Source: Clostridia bacterium
GTDB lineage: Bacteria; Bacillota; Clostridia; Oscillospirales; QAMX01
Assembly (NCBI GenBank): GCA_024404415.1
Contig: JAKSPX010000080.1
Coordinates: forward strand, 1 to 6,900
Length of the DNA stretch: 6,900 nucleotides
Direction of reading: 5' to 3'
Position 1 is the first letter of the stretch. Every line of letters begins with the position of its first letter. Of the stretch, positions 1 through 6,415 are shown piece by piece. The notes below the pieces were generated by a model, which was not told where the DNA came from, did not search any database, and saw only the letters and a list, made by a program, of their open reading frames with translations. The translations under genes and the position numbers were made by a program.

Positions 1-1
1 C

Positions 2-136
2 ACGAAAAATGATAAGATCGACTACATTTTTGCGCCCGTCGAGGTGAAAGCGAAGGGCTTCCGGCTCTGGAAGGAAAAAAGAGACGGTCTGTTTCTTTCG
101 GATCACTACCCGGTGGAGGCGGAGGTCGAATTCTGA
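2..136 (+). CDS. EEP-family hydrolase (endonuclease/exonuclease/phosphatase), C-terminal fragment
   Basis: Only the last 44 residues are in the window; the gene begins upstream. Reading from base 2, the fragment contains KIDYIFA and, near the end, SDHYPVEAEVEF before a TGA. These are the last two conserved blocks of the endonuclease/exonuclease/phosphatase fold (Pfam PF03372): the D-Y-I-F strand and the S-D-H motif whose His is catalytic in the family. Members cut phosphodiester or phosphomonoester bonds in DNA, phospholipids, inositol phosphates and other substrates, and the substrate cannot be told from this part. The final Val-Glu-Ala-Glu-Val strand is typical of the C-terminal end of small single-domain members. 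The stop codon overlaps the next start (TGATG), so the two genes are probably co-transcribed and translationally coupled. Confidence 0.8.
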   Translation, partial: TKNDKIDYIFAPVEVKAKGFRLWKEKRDGLFLSDHYPVEAEVEF

Positions 137-897
137 TGGCGGAGGAGAAACGCTTCGGTGCCCATCGGCGTGTGCCCATCGTTGACGCGGTGCGCGGTGT
201 GATGATCGTCTATGTGGCGCTTTACCACCTTTTATACGATCTGGTGATCTTCGGGCTCGCGCCGTATACGTGGATCCTGCACCCGGCGGTGGAAGGCACC
301 CACATCGTCGCCTTTTCGACCTTTGTGGCCTTTTCCGGCGTCTCTTCGCGCTTTTCAAGGAGCAATCTCAAGCGCGGGATCGAAATGGTGGTCATTGCCT
401 ATATCATCACTTTCGTGACGTGGTTTTTGGATCACGAGGGCTTCGTCCGCTTCGGCGTACTGCATTTTCTCGGCTTCGCCGCGATCCTTTTCTGGGGTAT
501 GGAAAAGCTCTGGAATGCTTTGAGAAAAGAAAGACCGCTCCCGAAGGGTTTCCTGAAGGTCTGGAACCCCCTTTTCCCGATCACGATGATGGCGGGGTAT
601 GTGCTGACCTACTATTATATTTATAAGCGCTCCTACCCGGTGGAGGGCCTCGCGTGGCTGGGCTTCCCGAGTCCGGCATACTATTCCACCGATTATTTCC
701 CCCTGATCCCGTTCCTCTTCCTCTATTTATTCGGCACCTGGCTCGGGCGGATGATCATGGAGGAAAAGCTCCCGGGTTGGTTTTATAAGATCAACATCCC
801 GGGCTTTGACAAGCTCGGACGGTATACGCTCTGGATCTACCTTGCGCACCAGCCGGTATTTTACGGCATTGCGTGGCTGATCGCCTCAATGAAATAA
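136..897 (+). CDS. DUF1624/HGSNAT-like multi-pass membrane acyltransferase
   Basis: A 253-residue integral membrane protein resembling the catalytic domain of heparan-alpha-glucosaminide N-acetyltransferase (PF07786, formerly DUF1624). Visible family blocks are VDAVRG (16-21), YHLLYDL (30-36), FSGVSSRFSRSNLKRG (66-81), FGVLHFLG (106-113) and the C-terminal GRYTLWIYLAHQPVFYG (228-244). Hydrophobic stretches near 22-40, 55-70, 82-98, 104-122, 146-163, 186-206 and 229-250 suggest seven membrane segments. Residues 1-13 are charged and no cleavable signal is seen. By analogy with the human enzyme, it may transfer an acyl group across the membrane to a sugar; the bacterial members' substrate is generally unknown, so this is inference. 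The start is supported by GGAGG at 121-125, 10 nt upstream, and by the TGATG overlap with the hydrolase gene. The length matches other bacterial stand-alone members. A convergent terminator follows directly. Confidence 0.82.
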   Translation: MAEEKRFGAHRRVPIVDAVRGVMIVYVALYHLLYDLVIFGLAPYTWILHPAVEGTHIVAFSTFVAFSGVSSRFSRSNLKRGIEMVVIAYIITFVTWFLDHEGFVRFGVLHFLGFAAILFWGMEKLWNALRKERPLPKGFLKVWNPLFPITMMAGYVLTYYYIYKRSYPVEGLAWLGFPSPAYYSTDYFPLIPFLFLYLFGTWLGRMIMEEKLPGWFYKINIPGFDKLGRYTLWIYLAHQPVFYGIAWLIASMK

Positions 898-937
898 CAA
901 AAACGCCTTGCGGCGACAAACCGCAAGGCGTTTCTTG
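898..937. terminator. Bidirectional intrinsic terminator between converging genes
   Basis: A perfect 13-bp inverted repeat (901-913 with 921-933, arms AAACGCCTTGCGG and CCGCAAGGCGTTT) encloses a 7-nt loop, CGACAAA. An A run on the left (899-903) gives a U run for minus-strand transcripts. TTTCTTGTT on the right gives a U-rich tail for plus-strand transcripts. It sits 3 nt after the stop of the membrane protein gene and 13 nt beyond the stop of hslO on the other strand, so it can end both transcription units. Confidence 0.9.
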
Positions 938-946
938 TTGTGGGGG

Positions 947-1843
947 TTATTTCCGGCACTGTCTGGAAAGTTCCATGAGGTCGGAGGAGGTGAAGACATA
1001 CTTCTTGTCGCAGAATTCGCACTTGATCTCGGCGGGATTCTCACGGCACTCCTCGGCGAATTTCTGAAGCTCGTCGCGCCCGAGACTGATCAGGGCGCGG
1101 GTCACGCGCTCTTCACTGCATTTGCAGACGTAGCGGAGCTCTCTTCTGGACTCCTCAAGGATCTGCATATCAAAGCCGGGCAGGATGAGGTGGATGATGT
1201 CCTCGGGCGACGCGCCTTCGGACAGGAACTGGGTCGCCGGTGCAAAGAGCGGTGCGCAGTGCTCAAGCTCGGTGATCACGTCGTCCGGCGTGCCGGGCAG
1301 CAGGCGGATCAGGTAGCCGCCGGCGGAAATGACGTGGTTATTCTTCACCAGAACGCCGAGTCCGCAGACGGTCGGCGCCTGTTCGCTGTGGAAATAATAG
1401 GAGGTGATGTCCTCGGCGATCTCGCCGCTGACGAGCGGCACCTTGCCGATGTAGGGTTCGCCGTAGCCGAGATCACGGATGACCTCCAGCGTGCCGTCCT
1501 TGCCGACGGCGGCGCCGACGTCCAGTTTGCCGTTTGGCTTGCGCGGCGGGTCGACGAAGGGGTTGGTGATGGTGCCGCGGGCAAAGGCGGTGCTGTCAGA
1601 GGTGCAGAGAATGGTGCCGGCCTCGCCGTCTGCCTTGATGCGGAGCGAGAGCGAAGCCTCTGGGCTCTTGAGGTCGCTGCCCATCATGGAGGCGGCGGTC
1701 AAAAGACGGCCCAGCGCGGCGGCGGCGGTCGGAGCGCAGTTATGAAGTCTTCTGGCTTCTTCCACCATTTTGGTGCTGTCCGCCACGACGATATCGACGT
1801 ATCCGTCGCGGGAAAGCGCTTTAATGAGATAATCGTAAGACAA
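947..1843 (-). CDS. hslO: Hsp33 redox-regulated molecular chaperone
   Basis: A 298-residue cytoplasmic holdase chaperone that binds unfolding proteins under oxidative stress. The N-terminal domain starts with YDYLIKALSRDG and contains the HNCAPTAAAALGRLLTA stretch (35-51) typical of the family. The C-terminal redox switch is complete: Cys240-X-Cys242 and Cys275-X-X-Cys278 separated by 32 residues, fitting the CXC-X(27-32)-CXXC zinc site. In known Hsp33 proteins, zinc loss and disulphide formation at these cysteines activate the chaperone. Length is close to the B. subtilis protein (about 290 residues). The best start is a TTG at 1843-1841, preceded by AAAGGA (1854-1859) with a 10-nt spacer; no ATG is available nearby in frame, and the protein would then begin where other Hsp33 proteins do. 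It is last in the minus-strand gene cluster, 15 nt after the beta-helix gene, and ends at the shared terminator. Confidence 0.97.
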   Translation of the reverse strand: MSYDYLIKALSRDGYVDIVVADSTKMVEEARRLHNCAPTAAAALGRLLTAASMMGSDLKSPEASLSLRIKADGEAGTILCTSDSTAFARGTITNPFVDPPRKPNGKLDVGAAVGKDGTLEVIRDLGYGEPYIGKVPLVSGEIAEDITSYYFHSEQAPTVCGLGVLVKNNHVISAGGYLIRLLPGTPDDVITELEHCAPLFAPATQFLSEGASPEDIIHLILPGFDMQILEESRRELRYVCKCSEERVTRALISLGRDELQKFAEECRENPAEIKCEFCDKKYVFTSSDLMELSRQCRK

Positions 1844-1853
1844 AATGCGGTCG

Positions 1854-1859
1854 TCCTTT
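1854..1859 (-). promoter_or_regulatory. Ribosome binding site fixing the TTG start of hslO
   Basis: AAAGGA on the minus strand begins inside the TGA stop codon of the beta-helix gene and lies 10 nt before the TTG start. The same hexamer with the same spacing precedes serS, which supports the TTG as the true start. Its overlap with the upstream stop codon suggests translational coupling. Confidence 0.6.
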
Positions 1860-3625
1860 CAGATATCCTTGACGAGTTCGGTGCCGGAAACGGTGTAGGA
1901 GGCGGTGTCGTCGGCGTAGATGGTCAGCGGCTCGCGGTCGAAGGTGCACTTCCAGAGGCCTTTGTTGACGTGAGGATAGCGGTTGCGGGTCAGAGGGCCG
2001 CGGTAAAGACGGGTCTTCACGACCTTGTTATCGCGGATCTCGACATCCTTGCATTTCTCGATCTCAATGGCGCCGCGTTCCTCGTGCTCGTTCTTGCGGG
2101 GGGCGGAGGTGCGGAAGGTGTTGCCGATGAGCTTGACGTTGGCGGCAGAGCGGATCGACATGGCGTAGGAGGGGCAGTTTTCAAAGACGTTGTTTTCGTA
2201 GGTGATGTCGCGGAAAACCGGCGCCGGAGAATCGCCCGCCGGGATGAGCGTGCGGATATAAACGCACGAAGCCCAGGCGTTGACGTCGCAGTCGATGAAT
2301 TTGTTGTTGCGCACGGTCAGGTCATGCACGCCGGTGCCTTCAGACCAGCGCGGCTCGATGTCCACCACCGTCCAGATGGCGGGACCCTGCGTCCTGTAGA
2401 TGACGTTGTTTTCAACGAGGCCGCAGCTCGCGCCGAGAAGCAGGCCGCGGGCACGGTTTTCGTGGAAATAGTTGTTGCGGAAGATGTAGTTGCGGGTGGA
2501 GAACTTGGTGTTGAAGGTCACCCAGTTCACGCCGCAGCCCTCGGGAAGCGGACGGTCGAAGGTGATGCGCTGGTACTTCGCGTCCAGCTTTTCGAGCTTT
2601 TCCACCTTGGCGGTGAAATCAATGTCGCAGATGTCGTCGCGCAGGAGGCCGATGGTGTCGCCTTCGAGGCAGTTGAGGCGGGTCTGCACGATGAAGGTGC
2701 GCTCGTCGATCTTTTCGGTGATGAGGCCGACGTTGTCGTGGATATTGATGCCGTCGTCGCCCGCAAAGGAGAAGTCGCAGTTTTCCACAATGGCGTAACC
2801 GCCGGAATTGCCGATGTGCATGGAGTCGGTGGTGGCGGAGATGTTGCGGTTGGCGCCGGGCTTTTTGGCCACGACGCAGCGGTCGAAGTGGAAATACTTG
2901 GTGGCGGCGGTGACGATGAAGGCCATGCCGGGCACCGACCAGACGGTCACGTCGCGGAAGGTGATGTGCTCGGAAGCCATCGTCACGAAGGCGTTGGTGC
3001 CGTACATCTCATAGCGCAGGCAGTAGACCTCGCCGATCTCGGCGTCCTCTAAAAGGCCGTCGTGGTAGAGAATGGAGTGGTTGCCACCTGGGTATTCGAT
3101 CTTTTTGGTGGCGGGAGTGAGGTAGTTGATCTCGTATTCCTTGCCGTTTTCGCAGCCGGGGGTGAGGAAAACGGGGTCATACTGGTTGATGGACTGCCAG
3201 GGATTCTTCTGGACTTCTTCGACCTCGAAATGCTCGAATTCGGTCCAGCCTTCGCCCTTGCCGACCACGCGGATCATGTCCGCAAGGCGGTAAGCGCCTT
3301 CCCAGTCCCAGTCGATGAAGAGGTTTCTCACCTCGAAGCGCTTGCAGGAGACAAGGTCAAAATAACCCTTGGCCGACCAGACCAGTTCCGCGCCGCAGCC
3401 GTCGAACATACCGTCGGTGATGGCTTTCATCACGATGCGCTTGGCGGTGGCGAAGCGATAGGTGGCGCGGGTCAGGGTAAGACGGGTGCCGGGGTGCTCT
3501 GCCATATAATCAAAAGCCGCCTGCAGGGCTTCGGTGTTGTCCCGGTTCTCCGGGACAACACCGAAATCGGCACCATTGATCATCTGCGTGATACGCGGCT
3601 CGTCAATAGTGAAATTAAGTTCCAT
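1859..3625 (-). CDS. Cytoplasmic right-handed beta-helix protein, GH110-like putative glycosidase
   Basis: A 588-residue protein with a parallel beta-helix fold. The N-terminal block GADFGVVPENRDNTEALQAA (18-37) is the usual entry of pectate-lyase/glycosidase helices. Repeated Asn-ladder coils follow: RNNYF (383-387), ENNVI (405-409), RNNKF (439-443), ENNVF (477-481), GNTF (501-504) and RDNKV (531-535). The layout resembles GH110 alpha-1,3-galactosidases: an FIDWDWE strand (103-109), a non-helical insert (about 110-205), helix coils, then TTDSMH (265-270) and AGDDGINIHDN (288-298), then a second insert (about 300-372). Asp267 and the pair Asp290-Asp291 are 23 and 24 residues apart. From memory, this matches the catalytic Asp spacing reported for a GH110 enzyme. 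No signal peptide or anchor is seen, so it is probably cytoplasmic. It starts 6 nt after the mscL stop; AAGGAAGG (3639-3646) lies 13 nt upstream, a long spacer, so coupling to mscL translation is likely. The substrate is unknown, and other polysaccharide-active helix families remain possible. Confidence 0.75.
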   Translation of the reverse strand: MELNFTIDEPRITQMINGADFGVVPENRDNTEALQAAFDYMAEHPGTRLTLTRATYRFATAKRIVMKAITDGMFDGCGAELVWSAKGYFDLVSCKRFEVRNLFIDWDWEGAYRLADMIRVVGKGEGWTEFEHFEVEEVQKNPWQSINQYDPVFLTPGCENGKEYEINYLTPATKKIEYPGGNHSILYHDGLLEDAEIGEVYCLRYEMYGTNAFVTMASEHITFRDVTVWSVPGMAFIVTAATKYFHFDRCVVAKKPGANRNISATTDSMHIGNSGGYAIVENCDFSFAGDDGINIHDNVGLITEKIDERTFIVQTRLNCLEGDTIGLLRDDICDIDFTAKVEKLEKLDAKYQRITFDRPLPEGCGVNWVTFNTKFSTRNYIFRNNYFHENRARGLLLGASCGLVENNVIYRTQGPAIWTVVDIEPRWSEGTGVHDLTVRNNKFIDCDVNAWASCVYIRTLIPAGDSPAPVFRDITYENNVFENCPSYAMSIRSAANVKLIGNTFRTSAPRKNEHEERGAIEIEKCKDVEIRDNKVVKTRLYRGPLTRNRYPHVNKGLWKCTFDREPLTIYADDTASYTVSGTELVKDI

Positions 3626-3631
3626 ATAAAA

Positions 3632-4090
3632 TTATTTGCCTTCCTTGAGGAGGTCGCGGATCTCGGTGAGGAGAACTTCCTCGTTCGAGGGCTTCGGGGG
3701 CTCGGCGGGAGCTTCTTCTTCCTTCTTCTTCAGCTTGGCGATCATGCGGACAAAGAGGAAGACGACAACGGCGACGAGGAAGAAATCAATGACGTTCTGG
3801 ATGAAGGTGCCGATCAGCATGGAGACGCCCGGATCAACAACTTCGCCGGCTTCGTCAAGGGTGGGCTCGATCAGGGTGAGGTTCAGGTTGGAGAAATCCG
3901 GGATCTTGAAGAGCCAGCTGATGAAGGGCATGAACACGTCGTTGACCAGGGAGGAGACGATCTTGGAGAACGCGGTCGCGATGATAACACCAACGGCCAT
4001 GTCGACCACGTTGCCCTTGAAGGCAAAGGCCTTGAAATCGCTCCACACGGAACCGGTCTTTTTCTTGATGGAATCAGTTTTCTTGCTCAT
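3632..4090 (-). CDS. mscL: Large-conductance mechanosensitive channel MscL
   Basis: A 152-residue inner-membrane channel that opens under high membrane tension to release solutes during hypo-osmotic shock. The signature FKGNVVDMAVGVIIATAFSK (24-43) matches MscL closely and lies at the start of the first membrane helix, which lines the pore. TM1 covers about 26-58, followed by a periplasmic/external loop of about 30 residues, and TM2 covers about 91-119 (FIQNVIDFFLVAVVVF). A Lys-rich segment follows, then a Pro/Glu linker and the C-terminal helix EEVLLTEIRDLLKE (137-150), which forms the cytoplasmic bundle. The N-terminus has about 14 extra, Lys/Ser-rich residues compared with E. coli MscL. 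The ATG is preceded by GGAGG (4099-4103) with an 8-nt spacer. It is third in the minus-strand cluster, 29 nt after the phosphodiesterase-like gene. Confidence 0.97.
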   Translation of the reverse strand: MSKKTDSIKKKTGSVWSDFKAFAFKGNVVDMAVGVIIATAFSKIVSSLVNDVFMPFISWLFKIPDFSNLNLTLIEPTLDEAGEVVDPGVSMLIGTFIQNVIDFFLVAVVVFLFVRMIAKLKKKEEEAPAEPPKPSNEEVLLTEIRDLLKEGK

Positions 4091-4119
4091 TTTCTTTTCC
4101 TCCGAAATGTTTTTTTATT

Positions 4120-4923
4120 TTAATTGTTGTACGCGCCGAAGAAGTGGACGACGTTTAAGTCGTCGGTGGTTTCCGTGCCGTGCGCGCCGCGCCCGTCGGC
4201 GAGGTTATGTACGCCGTGGTCGGTCTGCACGGTGATGAGGGGTCGCTTGCCTGCCCAGAGCGTGTTCGCTTTGGCGGCGATGTCGGCAAAGTGAAGGAAA
4301 TGCTCCTCCAATTTGGCGAGGGCGGTCTCGTGCTCGGTGCCGAGCTTGTGCATATATTCGTCATATTCGCCGAAATACACGCTGATGTGGTCGTAACGGT
4401 CGCTTTCCAGAAGCTCAAGAGCCTTTTCGTAGGTGTCCTGATCGTCTCTGGTGACGAATTTATCCATCTTGCGGTCGGCGTAGAGCATGGCCATGCTGCA
4501 GCCTTCGCTTGCCACGTTGGCGCAGCGTTTGCCCGAGGCGATGATGCGGTCAAAAAGCGTGTCGATGGTCAGGATCGGCTTGCGGTATTCCTGAATGCCG
4601 TGCACGGCGGGCATCGCGCCGGAATACATGGTGGAGAAGCAGACCGGCGTGACCGAGGGCATGACGACGCCGAGCGGCATGGCGACCGGCGCATAACGCA
4701 TGACCGGCTCGAAATACCGGGGGTACTTGCGCCAGAGCCACTGGGCAACCGCGTCCGGATGGAAGAAAAGGCTGCGTTCGGCAGTGCCGCCCATTTTTTC
4801 GATCAGAAGATCGGAAAGGAAGGAAAGCCCTTCCTCCGCTTTTTCGGGGGCGTCGATGCCGAGGCAGGCGGCCATGGTCGCGGCCGAACGCGTCAGGCAG
4901 GTGGGATTGAAGAATTCATCCAT
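4120..4923 (-). CDS. Alkaline-phosphatase-superfamily (nucleotide pyrophosphatase/phosphodiesterase-like) protein
   Basis: A 267-residue protein with most of the phosphodiesterase/nucleotide pyrophosphatase (NPP, PF01663) active site. PSVTPVCF...SGAMPAVHGI (89-110) aligns with the nucleophile loop, placing Thr92 at the nucleophile. DEYMH (188-192) fits the D-X3-H metal pair, TDHGVH (234-239) fits the D-H pair (Asp235, His236), and GAHGTE (246-251) supplies the last His (His248). The usual N-terminal strand ending in a metal-binding Asp (hydrophobic residues, then D-G) is absent: the first 85 residues are mostly helical in character and hold no such motif. The protein is shorter than typical NPPs (about 400 or more residues). 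No signal peptide or membrane segment is seen, so it is likely cytoplasmic. The ATG has AAAGGG (4933-4938) 9 nt upstream. The substrate is unknown; a phosphodiester or phosphate ester is likely. It lies between serS and mscL in the cluster. Confidence 0.75.
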   Translation of the reverse strand: MDEFFNPTCLTRSAATMAACLGIDAPEKAEEGLSFLSDLLIEKMGGTAERSLFFHPDAVAQWLWRKYPRYFEPVMRYAPVAMPLGVVMPSVTPVCFSTMYSGAMPAVHGIQEYRKPILTIDTLFDRIIASGKRCANVASEGCSMAMLYADRKMDKFVTRDDQDTYEKALELLESDRYDHISVYFGEYDEYMHKLGTEHETALAKLEEHFLHFADIAAKANTLWAGKRPLITVQTDHGVHNLADGRGAHGTETTDDLNVVHFFGAYNN

Positions 4924-4951
4924 GATGAGATGCCCTTTCCGGCATAAACCT

Positions 4952-4985
4952 CCGAAAAAGGTCGCCTTCCGGCGGTCTTTTCCGG
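4952..4985 (-). other. Hairpin between serS and the phosphodiesterase-like gene (possible weak terminator)
   Basis: On the minus strand, CCGGAAAAGACCGCC and GGCGACCTTTTTCGG pair around a GGAA (GNRA-type) tetraloop (4967-4970). The stem has a 2x2 A-C mismatch in the middle. The T run falls inside the right arm rather than after it, so it may be a weak terminator, a processing site or an mRNA stabiliser that lowers expression of the four genes downstream of serS. It covers part of the 74-nt gap after the serS stop. Confidence 0.4.
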
Positions 4986-4997
4986 GATATTAGAAAA

Positions 4998-6284
4998 TTA
5001 CTTGCTGATGACTTCGATGCCGCCGAGGTATTTGCGCAGCACCTCGGGAACGACGATGCTGCCGTCCTTGAGCTGATTCTGCTCGACCATGGCGGGGAAG
5101 ATGCGGGAGGTGGCGAGGCCGGAGCCGTTGAGGGTGTGGACAAATTCGGTCTTGCCGGTGGCTTCCCGACGGAAGCGGATGTTGCCGCGGCGCGCCTGAT
5201 AATCACGGGCGTTGGAGACCGAGGAGACTTCCTTGTAGCCGTTCATGGACGGGATCTGGATCTCGATGTCGTAGGTGCGCGCCATGGAGGCCGAGCAGTC
5301 GCCTGCCGCGAGCTTCACGGTGCGGAAATGGAAGCCGAGGCCCTTCACGAGGTTTTCAGCCTTGGTGACCAGCTCTTCAAACGCCTCGTCGGACTTCTCG
5401 GGGAGGGTGTACTGGAACATCTCGATCTTGTTGAACTGATGGCCGCGCACCATGCCGCGTTCGTCGGCGCGGTGGGAACCGGCTTCCCGACGGAAGCAGG
5501 GAGTGTAAGCGAAGAACTTGCGCGGAAGATCCTTTTCGGCGAGGATCTCGCCGCGGTAGAGGGAGGCGAGAGCAGTCTCGGCGGTCGGAAGCATGAAATG
5601 CATACGGTCGTCGGTCGGGTTTTCGATCTTGTAGACCTCGTCGGCGAACTTCGGGAACTGACCGGCGGTCTCACCGCAGGCATACTCCAGCATGTGCGGC
5701 AGCATGACCATTTCATAGCCGTCGGCAAGGTGGCATTCCATGAAGTAGTTGAGAAGAGCCCATTCGAGACGGGCGCCCATGCCCTTGTAGATCCAGAAGC
5801 CGGTGCCAGCCAACTTGGTGCCGCGCTCGTAGTCGATCAGACCGAGGTCGGTGCAGAGGTCGACGTGGTGCTTGGGCTCGAAATCAAAGACGTGCGGCTC
5901 GCCGTAGTAGCGGAGCGGCTCGTTGTTTTCTTTTCCGCCGGGCTTGAGGTCGGGGTCGGGGAGATTCGGGAGGGAGAGCATGGCGGTGCGGTAATCGGCT
6001 TCCACCGTGCGCAGCACTTCGTCGTTCTCGGCGATCTCGGTTTTGAGTTCTGCCATCTTGGCAAAAATGGGGGCGACGTCTTCGCCGGCCTTCTTGAGCT
6101 TCGGGATCTCCTTGGAGACCTTGTTCTGCTCGGCCTTTTTGGCGTCGGTGGAGGCGATCAGCTCGCGGCGGCGGGCGTCAAGCTCCAGAATACGGTCGAT
6201 CTGTTCGTCGCAGTCAACTTCCTTGGCCTTTAAGAGGGCTTTGACACGCGCCGGATCATCTTTGATGACTTTGATGTCTAACAT
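4998..6284 (-). CDS. serS: Seryl-tRNA synthetase (class II)
   Basis: A 428-residue cytoplasmic enzyme that charges tRNA-Ser (and tRNA-Sec where present) with serine using ATP. The N-terminal tRNA-binding coiled coil spans about 28-103, rich in Lys/Glu/Ala. The class II core follows: PTAE serine-binding loop (233-236), motif 2 FRREAGSHRADERG (264-277) with HQFNKIE (282-288), the ARTYDIEIQIPS block (335-346), and motif 3 with LNGSGLATSRIFPAMVEQ (385-402, Arg394) and VPEVLRKYLGG at the end. Length is normal. Motif 2 reads FRREAG where many bacteria have FRSEAG, and motif 3 has TSRIFPAMVEQ rather than the VGRT-type sequence of E. coli; the essential Arg and Glu positions are kept. The ATG is preceded by AAAGGA (6295-6300), 10 nt upstream. 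The gene has its own promoter and starts the minus-strand cluster. No T-box specifier leader is visible upstream. Confidence 0.97.
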   Translation of the reverse strand: MLDIKVIKDDPARVKALLKAKEVDCDEQIDRILELDARRRELIASTDAKKAEQNKVSKEIPKLKKAGEDVAPIFAKMAELKTEIAENDEVLRTVEADYRTAMLSLPNLPDPDLKPGGKENNEPLRYYGEPHVFDFEPKHHVDLCTDLGLIDYERGTKLAGTGFWIYKGMGARLEWALLNYFMECHLADGYEMVMLPHMLEYACGETAGQFPKFADEVYKIENPTDDRMHFMLPTAETALASLYRGEILAEKDLPRKFFAYTPCFRREAGSHRADERGMVRGHQFNKIEMFQYTLPEKSDEAFEELVTKAENLVKGLGFHFRTVKLAAGDCSASMARTYDIEIQIPSMNGYKEVSSVSNARDYQARRGNIRFRREATGKTEFVHTLNGSGLATSRIFPAMVEQNQLKDGSIVVPEVLRKYLGGIEVISK

Positions 6285-6320
6285 AATTCCTACGTCCTTT
6301 ATCAGAGTACTATAAGGGAC

Positions 6321-6348
6321 ATTATACCACTTTTTCCCGTTTTGTAAA
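6321..6348 (-). promoter_or_regulatory. Sigma-A type promoter of serS and probably of the whole cluster
   Basis: On the minus strand TTTACA (-35, 6343-6348, one mismatch to TTGACA) and a perfect TATAAT (-10, 6321-6326) are separated by 16 nt. TGG before the -10 gives an extended -10 (TGn). Transcription should begin near 6314, leaving a leader of about 30 nt that contains AAAGGA. It is the only clear promoter seen upstream of the five minus-strand genes. Confidence 0.88.
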
Positions 6349-6381
6349 GGGGATATTCGCGTTTGCAGAGGGGAAAACGGT

Positions 6382-6415
6382 GAAAAAGCGGCCCGGAGAA
6401 GAGCTCTCCGGGCCG
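6382..6415 (-). terminator. Intrinsic terminator of parB
   Basis: A perfect 11-bp GC-rich stem (CGGCCCGGAGA, 6389-6399, with 6405-6415) around a 5-nt loop is followed on the minus strand by CTTTTTC (6382-6388). It lies 13 nt past the parB stop codon. The plus-strand side has no T run, so it is directional. It separates the parB transcription unit from serS. Confidence 0.92.

Noticed and set aside
908..3052. A 714-codon open frame on the plus strand
   Set aside because: It is antisense to hslO and the beta-helix gene, both firmly identified by protein motifs. The translation is a low-complexity Val/Ala/Gly/Asp-rich product expected from the complement of GC-rich codons, and it runs across the gene boundary and the terminator.
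3062..4123. A 353-codon open frame on the plus strand
   Set aside because: Antisense shadow of mscL and the start of the beta-helix gene; biased composition and no recognisable domain.
4916..4945. A nine-codon ORF (MPERASHHG) after GGAGG, overlapping the start of the phosphodiesterase-like gene
   Set aside because: The GGAGG-to-ATG spacing is only 3 nt, too short for normal initiation, and nothing in the peptide suggests a leader function.
4180..4947. A 255-codon open frame on the plus strand
   Set aside because: Antisense shadow of the phosphodiesterase-like gene, whose own motifs are clear.
5161..5497. A repeated 16-bp inverted repeat GCTTCCCGACGGAAGC at 5161-5176 and 5482-5497
   Set aside because: Both copies encode FRREA inside serS (motif 2 and residues 371-375), so shared codons explain the repeat better than a regulatory or uptake sequence.
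5136..6233. A 365-codon open frame on the plus strand
   Set aside because: Antisense shadow of serS, which has all class II SerRS motifs.
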